In this document: piece by piece, positions 55,876 to 64,000 of the stretch
Layout of the letters: the number at the start of each line of letters is the position of its first letter
Position numbering within the stretch: position 1 is the stretch's first letter
From: Canna indica
Taxonomy: Eukaryota; Streptophyta; Magnoliopsida; Zingiberales; Cannaceae
Assembly: GCA_034359265.1 (NCBI GenBank)
Contig: CP136890.1
Coordinates: 84,035,501 to 84,099,500, forward strand
Direction: 5' to 3'
DNA: 64,000 nt
Made by a program: the position numbers and the translations under genes
The notes under the pieces: model-generated
Seen by the model: only the letters and a program-made list of their open reading frames with translations
Told to the model about the DNA's origin: nothing
The model's database searches: none

Positions 55876-56112
55876 TTAATTATATATATATATGATATGA
55901 TATACTATGTGAAGCATGTCCAATCTGAGTGTTGGAACCTAGATTTATAGATCAATAAGACCTCTCTCTCTCTATATATAAAATAGTGAAGCCTATTTAT
56001 GAAAGACTTGAGCAACTTGAATGAAAAACTTGTGGAATGATTCGATCCAGACGTCTATTTGGATGAAGAAATTTTGAGGAGAAAGAAAAAAGTGTCTTAC
56101 GTAATCATATAA
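55876..56112. other. 3' flank of the small gene
   Basis: Short TA run and CT repeat, no further feature. Confidence 0.5.
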
Positions 56113-57100
56113 AGTTTTTTTTTTTTAACAAAGAAACTTATATTCAATTCAAAGGTTATGAAAATGATACAAGTGAGAGGAAGAAGATCGAGGAAGATTG
56201 TAAATAAATAAAGAAGAGGGCACCAATAAAGCCACTCAAGGAAGAACTTCATAATCAAGCACGAAGAAGGAAAGGAAGCTGTTGTCGAAAACTCTTAGGT
56301 CATGTTTGCTTTGCAGGATATGATTTGGATAGAATATGATTTAAGGTGGATAAGAGTAGAATAGAAATCCAAGAGGATTTCTTGAAATCCTATCCTATGT
56401 TTATTTTGGCATAGGATAAGAAGCATTGATAGGATATGAAAATTCATATCATGTGGATTTGAGCCTTAAACTCATCCCATCCATAGGATTTCTAAATCAG
56501 GTCAGCGATGGATTTGGGCCAAAATAAATCTACCCAATATCCGACCCGATTCATATCCATTGTTGCAGCAAACAATGGATTGGATTTTAAAATCCAATCC
56601 ACCTCCTTAATCCATCGAAGCAAACGAGGCCTTAGACTCCTCTCATGCCATATCTTGGAGCGTCAAATCATCAACAAACGAATGTGATTTTTATCCGTGA
56701 TTGTCCCTCTTAAAGGACGGATCTTCAAGAGGAAGCCAATAGAACAACTCAATTAACATCGTGAGAAGAAAGTGATCCCAAAAATGAAGATGATGGAGGA
56801 GGAAAAAAAACTTTGGACAACATACGTGAGACCTAAGTAACATCATAACTCCATGTAATATGGCAAAAAGCCGAGGAGGCTATCCAAAGGAGATGCAATG
56901 ATTCGAAGGAGCTTGAATCCTCCAAAGCGGAGCCTTGAGCTAGTTCGATCTAATTAATTTGACAAAGCCTAAAAAAAGTCAACAAGCTAGAGGCCATCCA
57001 AATTTCAAATATTTTGAGGGTAAAGTGAGGTGCAATCTCTAATAAAAATTTCAAATGTCATAAAGTATGAGATAATTTAGGGGTTTGTTCTAATATCCTA
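56113..57100 (-). mobile_element. LINE 3' remnant (minus) with a MITE inside
   Basis: A run of 13 T at 56116-56128 followed by AAACTTATATTCAATTCAAAGGTTATGAAA-ATGATACAAG-like wording matches the 3' ends of the LINEs at 41786 and 44277 (T run, then TATTCAAGAGGGTTGAAAAGATTACAGG). On the minus strand, scraps such as LHLLWIASSAFCHITWS and RLLMI/RSKIWHERS resemble the end of a LINE ORF2, with many stops. No clean target duplication was found. The right limit is approximate. Confidence 0.5.
56298..56631. mobile_element. Tourist-like MITE (Harbinger)
   Basis: 334 bp with ends GGTCATGTTTGCTT and AAGCAAACGAGGCC (inverted, two mismatches) between TTA at 56295-56297 and TTA at 56632-56634. The interior repeats GGATATGATTTGG, CCTATCC and GGATTTGAGCC phrases. 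It lies in the LINE remnant. Confidence 0.87.
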
Positions 57101-57120
57101 TTACTTAGAAGTTGAGGGAG

Positions 57121-57124
<4 letters not shown>

Positions 57125-57158
<34 letters not shown>
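57125..57158. repeat. TA microsatellite
   Basis: About 17 TA units. Confidence 0.9.
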
Positions 57159-57161
<3 letters not shown>

Positions 57162-57466
57162 TTTGGTTCGATTGCATGGGTGCAGTGTGGTTAGAGTTGG
57201 AAAGATTTGACCTCAACATTCACGGCAAGAAATGCAAGTTTCTGGCCAACGATCAATTTGGGCGACACTACTTGTCCTACCTTCTTGTTTCTTTTCTCAA
57301 TTATTTGTCTGATGTCTAAATAACATAATTAATAGTACGACTTATAATTAATTAATGTTGTCGTTAATTTATATATTTATCCACTAATAATCAAGTGGAG
57401 AATATTATTCTAGACAAGCAATTGAGATGCTGAGAAAATTACCTACATAGAAACTTGACTTCTTTT

Positions 57467-57468
<2 letters not shown>

Positions 57469-57514
<46 letters not shown>
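57469..57514. repeat. TA microsatellite
   Basis: About 22 TA units. Confidence 0.9.
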
Positions 57515-57518
<4 letters not shown>

Positions 57519-57577
57519 TCTTGCATCGTAAAATAATTGCTTCTACTTTCTATTTTTAATATTTTATATATCTCATG

Positions 57578-57663
57578 TAAGGGTGGCAATTTTATTCGCA
57601 TCTGCCAACTAAAAATAGCATATACATCGTATCCGATCCATATTCGCAAATAAAAACATATAT
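57578..57663 (-). mobile_element. hAT-like MITE end, cut by the gypsy element
   Basis: TAAGGGTGGCAATTTTATTCGCATC followed by CGTATCCGATCCATATTCGC resembles one end of the element at 35927-36438 (TAGGGATGACA ... GCGGATCGGATACG). The gypsy LTR begins at 57664, so the rest should lie beyond the window. Confidence 0.5.
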
Positions 57664-59907
57664 TGTTATAACCTAAAAATGGAGGACTTTATTGTAAATA
57701 TTTTTATTAGAGGTGCCTTTTGCAAAAGTGCTAATCCTATTTGATTAGCCCTAATTCCCTCTCTAATTCTTTTCTCTCTCTCGAATCCTGTAGCAACGGC
57801 GGCCGGTGAGGGAGCGTGACGTGCGACGGCTGTGAGAAGGCTCCGATCGGAGTTTGGAGAAGTTTTCAGGTAGGATTCTCGTCCTATCCTTTTTCCTTCG
57901 CGTAGAGTCACTGTTCTTAGGATGAGATTCTAGTATTTTTATCGTCGATTGTGATTTCGTGATGTTTCCGAGATTTTACGCGAGTATGTCCTATATCTTT
58001 TTGTTTGTGTTTCCTCGTCGTCGGATCTTGCGACGACAGTCTTGATCGTCGGCAAGATGGCAGTAGGGAGGGGCTCCGATCGATACTGTCAGGAGCGTCG
58101 GGGCGAGATCACTGTCGGGTGTGAGTCACCGTGCGCGACATCGTGCAGGGGTGGGGAAGAGGGGGGGGGGGGGCGACCTTGCGCCGGATCTGGGATCGCC
58201 GACCCCTCTTTCTCGTCGTCGCCTGTTTGTAAAGGCGGTCAGCAATGCCACAGCTCTCATCTCGCCACTCGTGCAATTCGGGCAACGGCAGCAGCGATGG
58301 GATGGAGGTGGCAGCGAGTCGCCGTCGGACGCCGAGAATCCCGACGAGCATCTCGTTTGGTCAAACGCAATGGGCGTCGGCATCGGGTAGAGGTGGCGGC
58401 TGTTGAAGGTGTCGCTCAAGCCCTAGGAGATGGGAGAAGATGAATAGTTGAATTATATCATTGTTTTATTCATTAAGTTATAGCAGTGTTACTTTTATAT
58501 ATAACATGTGTTATATTTAGATAATAGTGTGATATATCTTATAACAATTGGTTTTTTATTATAAGTGTATAGCACTGTTATAAGTTGATATGTGGTGATT
58601 TTATAGTGGTGAAAAGTTGTAACACTGTTACATGGATTTGTAGCAGCGATTTATTGAATAAGCTATTTTCCTATTATTTTAAATAATTATTTTGAGGCTT
58701 TATAATTGGCCAAAATAATCATATTATATATGAATTCGTACCTTCTCGACGCCCAGAATTCACTGGTGGGGTTAGTTTTGCTATTAGACTTTCAGATCTT
58801 GAAAGCAGTATGTGTTTATTGCCTCATTTTTTGTACCGCGTAGGAAAATATTATTTTATCGGTTTTCATGGTTTTAACCCGAGTTGTTTGGTTGTTATGT
58901 TAGTTGATAAAGTGAATCTCATCCTAGATCGGTTGTTACCCTATGTCGAAATATATCTTGTTGTTCTATTTTATTGGAAATTGATGTCTACTACTGTTGA
59001 AACTCTTTATGCATATTTTGTTGAAACATGTTGCCAGTATGATGTTTATATATGCATATTAGTTGAGGATGCTAGTATAGATGTTGCATGCTTTATGCTG
59101 TTGATTATATAATTAATTCATACATGACTACTCGCATTATATTAGTTGAGTTGTAGTAGTGTAGTTGTTGACATGATGCATAGTTGACCTACTGTTGGGT
59201 GATAGCCCTGGACACTGTTGATATATTGCCCAAGGTGTAGGGCAAGTGACACCGGTGATCACCTATTTACCACACGGGGTGCGTGTACGGCGTCGAGGTG
59301 TTAGACGTCGGTGGACTACCATTTTTGGATAGTCGCATCTCTAGCTGGAGCGGGCTTGAGGTGCCACTCTCGGGATGCGAGAGTGCGAGGGAAACCCAAT
59401 GTCCACTACGCTCTTGATTGGGTCTATGACCATATATTCATGTAGAGAATAGTTGACATAGTTATTGGTGTAGGAGCATCAAATAAACTGTTGAATCATA
59501 TATTTCATATACATGGCATTATAGCATCTTGTTGCAATCCTACTCAGCCTTCTGCTGATGTTTGTTATTTTTGCCTCAGATCCTCAGGTATGACGGCATT
59601 TCCTTTTGGGATAACTAGAGTTTGGAGGAGGAGACGTCTTCCGCACAGTATTTAATTTCCTATTTTACTAGTTGAACCGTTCACTCTATTCACTTTTGGA
59701 CTGTTTAGACTCTTTGGCTAGACTTTGGAATTCATTGTTCATAAATGAACCGTGGAACTTTTATCATTTGTTATCTTGTTGGACATTTGATTGGAATCTG
59801 GTTGTAATTTAAATTCAGTCCACTTATGATGTTGTTGTTCCGTTGCTAGTTGCAGTCCTTCCGGGTGAGGTCCCTTATATAGGGATAAGCCTGGGCGGGG
59901 TGTAACA
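57664..59907 (+). repeat. Gypsy 5' LTR (2.24 kb)
   Basis: Starts TGTTATAACC and ends GGGGTGTAACA. It contains a GC-rich block (58000-58440), GGTGATCACC, GATGCGAGAGTGCGAGGGAAA, CTACTCAGCCTTCTGCTGA and CAGATCCTCAGGTATGA landmarks that recur in the LTR remnants at 16771-17990 and 26251-27583. Open frames in the GC-rich block have no protein character. Confidence 0.85.
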
Positions 59908-59910
59908 ATT

Positions 59911-59922
59911 TGGTATCAGAGC
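59911..59922 (+). other. Gypsy primer-binding site
   Basis: TGGTATCAGAGC, complementary to initiator tRNA-Met, three bases after the LTR. Confidence 0.9.
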
Positions 59923-60068
59923 TTAGGATCGTCCTCCTCCATAGGATTGTTGGGTGTTTAGGTCTAAGGATGAGATTCAACCATACTTTAAGACAATAAG
60001 TTATTTTTTTAAATTGTTTGGATGTTTATTGAATTTGAAACCTGAGTCGTTCTTTCCTTTTATGAAGT

Positions 60069-61458
60069 ATGGAGGCTAGAGGTAGCGCGGGTGTCAGGAC
60101 TGCCTTCAGAGGTGGACGCCGAGGCCGAGGTCGAGGTGGTAGGCAGTCTGCGCAGACTCAGAGTGTTAGTCCAGTTCCGGCCAGAGTCGAGCCAGACCTG
60201 GCAGATGATGTTCCTTTGGCTCAGTTTCAGCGTCGGGCACGCTCGAGCCGTAGGTTCGGCCCAGAGTAGCACTCGGGGTGGCCGAGCGGGAGGACAGATC
60301 GAGCAGATGGACCCTCAGCTTGAGTCCGATTCTGAGTTCGATTCTAACTCAGCTCGCAGTATGGATACACCTTTTGAGATGTCTGCTGGAGAGTCTTCAG
60401 AGGATTCACCGGTGCAGCCGCAGCCAGTAGCTCACTATGACCCAGTGCAGACTAAGTCTCTCGAGAAGCGGAAGATGAACCGACTGAATCATTTTCTGCG
60501 CCTGGGGAAAGGCAAGTTCGACAGCTTCTCTGGGACCACCGACCCTGCAATGGCTCAGTCGTGGGTCCGCGAGGTGGAGCGGGTCTTTGGTGTATCGGGC
60601 TATCCCGAGGAGGATCAGGTCGGTTTGGCGACTTATTGTTTTACCAGGGAGGCCTTGGTTTGGTGGGAGATGCAGCAAAGGCTATTAAGAGGGAAGACTA
60701 TCACTTGGAAGAGATTCTTGAAGATATTCTTCAAGAAGTATTATCCAGCTACCTATATGAGGCAGAAGTTATAAGAGTTCATTTAGTTGCGTCAGGGGAC
60801 GATGCGGGTGGTGGAGTATGCTGATAAGTTTGATGCACTCGCGATGTTCGTCCCAGATTTGGTTTCCACCAGTAGCAGACAGACAGAGTTCTTTTTCAAC
60901 GGACTGAACAACTCCATTAAGGGGTTGATGGCTAGTGAGGAGCTGGATAGCTATGATAGAGTTCTGAGACGGGCACTACGGGCGGAGGCGACTCATGCCG
61001 AGATGTTCCCGGACCGTCAGCAGTTTGAGGCTAGCCAGCCATCTCAGGCTCAGAGTCAGGGTGGCAAAGGACAGGGACAGTCTCATTCCAGGCAGCGCAG
61101 AGATGGTGGCAGAGGGTTTGGACAGCCACAGGCCAAGAGGGCCAGATCAGCACCAACCTAGTCTCAAGCATCTTCACGACCTACACATCAGTCGGGAGGT
61201 CAGACGAGCCGAGGCCAGTTCCACTGCTTTAAGTGTGGGGATGCTTCCCACTCTGTCAGGGACTGTCCACAGTCGCAGACTCTTTGCTTTAGCTGTAAAT
61301 AGCCAGGCCACATCAGTAGAGAGTGTCCGACCAGGCAGCAGGCAAGGGGCCAGAGCTCTCAACAGCAGCGGCAGAGGGGTCCGCAGCAGAACACCTAGCA
61401 GTCTGCCATAGTATTCGCACTGACCCAGCAGCATGCCCAGGAGGCTTCTGGTACAGTT
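60069..61458 (+). pseudogene. Gypsy gag
   Basis: Begins MEARGSAGVRTAFRGGRRGR with an Arg/Gly-rich N-terminus, shifts frame near 60270-60290, then continues with a typical gypsy gag core (SWVREVERVFGVSGYPEED, REALVWWEMQQ, FLKIFFKKYYPATYM). Stops occur at 60772 (TAA), 60784, 61159, 61303 and 61396 (all TAG). A first zinc knuckle is intact (CFKCGDASHSVRDC at about 61222-61263). A second (CFSCK-stop-PGHISREC) carries a TAG inside it. Gag would form the particle and bind genomic RNA. Confidence 0.85.
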
Positions 61459-64000
61459 GTGAGAGGTATAATTCAGATTTTTAGTATTCCTGCATCATTA
61501 CTATTTGATACTGGTTCTACACATTCTTTTATTGCTCCTCATATGATTGAAAAGTTGAATATGGAACCTACACCTAGTGCGACGATTCTGGCCGTGCGCA
61601 CACTGTCTAAGGATGTGCTAGTGTCAGAGTTGCAGTTGAGTGGGTGTAGACTCGACTTTGGTGGCCATGTTTGTTTAGTTGACTTGTTGGTGTTAGACTT
61701 CTCTGAGTTTGATATTATTTTGGGTATGGATTGACTTTCTGCCAACTATGCTAAAGTTGATTGCCATGGGAAGGCTGTAACAATATCATCTCCGGGATTG
61801 CCTTTATTTGAGTTCTTGGGAGTGAGAGAATCAACAACCCCCTTAATCTCAGCACTGCAGGCCCGACGATTGTTAGCTCAGGGGTGCCTTGGCTTTATTG
61901 CTTCATTGGTAGGCACTTCTGAAAGCGGTCAGAGTCGGCTTGAGAATCTACCCGTGGTCTGTGATTTCCCTGATGTATTCCCGGATGAGTTGCCAGGATT
62001 GCCCCTGGTGCGTCAGACTCACTTCACCATTGATTTGCATCCTGTTACTGCTCCTATTTCGAAGGCACCATACAGAATGACGCCTAAGGAGTTAGAGGAG
62101 CTGAAAGAGCAGCTGCAGGAGTTGTTGGATAAATGGTTCATCCGACCCAGTGTCTCACCTTGGGGAGCTCCAGTGTTGTTTGTAAAGAAGAAGGATGGCT
62201 CTATGAGGCTTTGCATTGATTATAGACAGTTGAACTCGGTGACTATAAAGAACAGATACCCTCTTCCTAAGATCGATGATCTATTTGATCAGTTGCAGGG
62301 GACGAGTGTGTACTCCAAGATTGATTTGAGATCAGGCTACCATCATCTCAGAGTTAGAGATGAGTATGTTCAGAAGACTGCATTCAGGACTCGCTATGGG
62401 CACTATGAGTTATTGGTTATGTCGTTTGGGTTGACCAACGCATATGCGGCATTTATGAACTTGATGAACCGCATTTTCATGGACTCTCTTGACCAATTCG
62501 TCGTAGTGTTCATCAATGATATCTTGGTGTACTCTCGCAGTGAGGCAGAGCATGAAGAGCACTTGAGGATGGTGCTTGGTGTGCTGAGAAAAGAGCAGTT
62601 GTATGCCAAATTCAGCAAGTGTGCTTTCTGGTTGAAGGAAGTTTGCTTCCTTGGTCATGTGATTTTGGGAGCCGACATTGCAGTGGATCCTCAGAAAATT
62701 AATGTAGTGACCGAGTGGCAAAGGCCTAGGACAATCCACGAGATTCGGAATTTCTTGGGACTAGCAGGCTATTATCAGCGATTTGTTGAAGGTTTCTCAA
62801 AGATCGCCTCACCCTTGACTAGATTGACAAAGAAAGGGATGAAATTTGTTTGGGATGACCGGTGCGAAGTGAGCTTTCACGAGCTCAAGAGGTGGCTCAC
62901 TAGTGCACCTGTTTTGGTAGTTCCAGTTGGATGTGATGGGTTTGTGTTATTTACAGACGCCTCAATTCAAGGACTTGGAGCTGTGTTGATGTAGCATGAG
63001 ATAGTAGTTGTTTATGCTTCTCGATAGTTGAAGGAGCATGAGAAGAACTACCCAGTGCATGACTTGGAGCTAGTAGCGATCATCTTTGCCCTGAAAATTT
63101 GGCGGCATTACCTGTATGGAGCGACTTTTGAGATCTTCATAGATCATAAGAGCCCGAAGTACCTATTTACTCAGAAGGAACTGAATATGAGGCAGCGCAG
63201 ATGGATGGAATTTTTGAAGGATTATGACTGCTCCATTAACTATCATCCTGGTAAGGCTAATGTTGTGGCAGATGCCTTAAGCCGAAAATCAGTTGGGATG
63301 TTGGCTCACCTCAGAGTTGCAGCGTCCGAACTAATCAGGCAGTTTTCAGAGCTGAGTTTGGATGTGATTCGCCCTACTGAGGGAGGAGTGCTAGCTCAGC
63401 TCATTGCTTATTCGCCGATTGTTCAGCGGATTCAGGAGAGTCAGATTGAGGATCGTCACCTTCAGGCTATGATTGAGGAGATAGAGCAGGGGCGGAAACC
63501 CGACTTCTCCAGAGATACAAATGGTATCATCAGATTTAGAGGCAGATTGTGCGTGCCTGAGGGGCACCCGATAAAGAAAGAATTGTTGGCCGAAGCTCAC
63601 AGATCTCGATTTGCAGTACATCCTGGGAATTCTCGGATGTATCGGGACCTGAAGCAATCATATTGGTGGCGAGGGATGAAAAAGGATGTGACAGAGTTTG
63701 TGGCTAAGTGCTTGACCTGTCAGCAGATCAAGGTGGAGCATTAGCGACCCGCAGGGAAGCTTCAGAACATTCCTATTCCGGAGTGGAAATGGGAGCATAT
63801 CACGATGGATTTTGTTACTGGACTTCTGAGATCGCAGAGAGGGCATGACTCGATTTGGGTTATTGTTGATCGACTTACCAAGTCTGCCCACTTCTTGCTG
63901 ATGAAGAAGACTTTCCCTCTTGGTCGATTGACATCCTTGTATTGCAGAGAGATTGTTCGGCTGCATGGTGTACCAGCCAGCATCATCACAGATAAAGATC
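61459..64000 (+). pseudogene. Gypsy pol: protease, RT, RNase H, start of integrase
   Basis: Protease has LFDTGSTHSF (61501-61530). A TGA replaces the Trp of the GMDWL motif at 61735. Reverse transcriptase runs from about 61990: [53 protein letters not shown]. The catalytic motif, normally F-x-DD, reads FIND, with Asn encoded at 62515-62517. RNase H starts [17 protein letters not shown] stops lie at 62992, 63025 and 63742. Integrase begins with the HHCC zinc site (His-Arg-Ser-Arg-Phe-Ala-Val-His ... CLTCQQ) and the start of the core domain (WEHITMDFVTGL, SIITDKD at the window edge). Confidence 0.88.

Larger units (their letters stand above)
57664..64000 (+). mobile_element. Ty3/gypsy chromovirus-type retrotransposon (5' part)
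   Basis: A 2244-bp LTR, a tRNA-Met primer-binding site, gag, protease, reverse transcriptase, RNase H and the start of integrase, in gypsy order, run to the window end. The reverse transcriptase wording ([20 protein letters not shown]) is typical of Tekay/Del-like chromoviruses; the chromodomain that would confirm this is outside. Nine in-frame stops or shifts were seen, and one catalytic Asp is lost, so this copy is inactive. It interrupts a hAT-like MITE. Confidence 0.9.

Noticed and set aside
58042..58443. GC-rich open frames of 80-133 codons
   Set aside because: They lie in the gypsy LTR, overlap on both strands and show no protein family features.

Overview
This is nuclear DNA of a flowering plant. 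The genes have introns with GT-AG borders, and the window contains a plant ribosomal protein gene, a plant-type prolyl 4-hydroxylase, the chloroplast protein CGLD27 and several families of plant transposable elements. The clade could not be fixed from sequence alone; a monocot is possible but unproven. Everything below comes from reading the sequence; no database search was run.

Four genes look functional. They are RPS29 (minus, 6299-8247, 3 exons, 56 aa), a prolyl 4-hydroxylase (minus, 29436-32769, 8 exons, 297 aa), CGLD27 (plus, 40251-54311, 7 exons, 319 aa) and a small gene with a W-x-PDP-x-TG motif (plus, 55453-55875, 2 exons, 105 aa). All reconstructed exon joins keep the reading frame. 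A strip of broken gene pieces at 33.3-35.5 kb (F-box, VPS60, kinase N-lobe, all minus) lies between P4H and CGLD27.

Most of the rest is layered mobile DNA. Region by region: 1-2360, the 3' end of a CACTA transposon; 3.4-5.3 kb, a decayed related transposon gene cut by a hAT-like MITE; 8.8-9.7 kb, a composite hAT-like element with interdigitated inverted arms; 10.2-18.6 kb, a copia gag split by a short-LTR element that itself holds a deleted copia element, a hAT-like element and a gypsy LTR; 20.2-22.3 kb, a minus-strand gypsy fragment; 22.3-27.6 kb, a gypsy LTR split by a 3.3-kb MULE with 435-bp terminal repeats; 27.9-28.7 kb, a hAT-like element made of CCGGTA-type motifs; 34.8-35.0 kb, a hairpin MULE MITE inside VPS60 coding sequence; 36.4-39.8 kb, a degenerate tandem array split by a Harbinger-like element carrying a minisatellite of about 1.3 kb; 41.8-50.2 kb, two LINEs in intron 2 of CGLD27, one with open ORFs; 56-57 kb, a LINE tail with a Tourist-like MITE; 57.7-64 kb, the 5' part of a Ty3/gypsy element with a 2.2-kb LTR, whose coding region is broken largely by CAG-to-TAG changes.

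Target-site duplications could be read directly for many insertions (3 bp for Harbinger/Tourist, 8 bp for hAT, 9 bp for MULE, 14 and 17 bp for the LINEs), so the order of insertion can be inferred. I did not find a coherent new multi-gene system. The most unusual objects are the minisatellite-bearing Harbinger element, the MITE inside VPS60, the interdigitated hAT composite and the recurrent long-LTR/short-LTR chimera.
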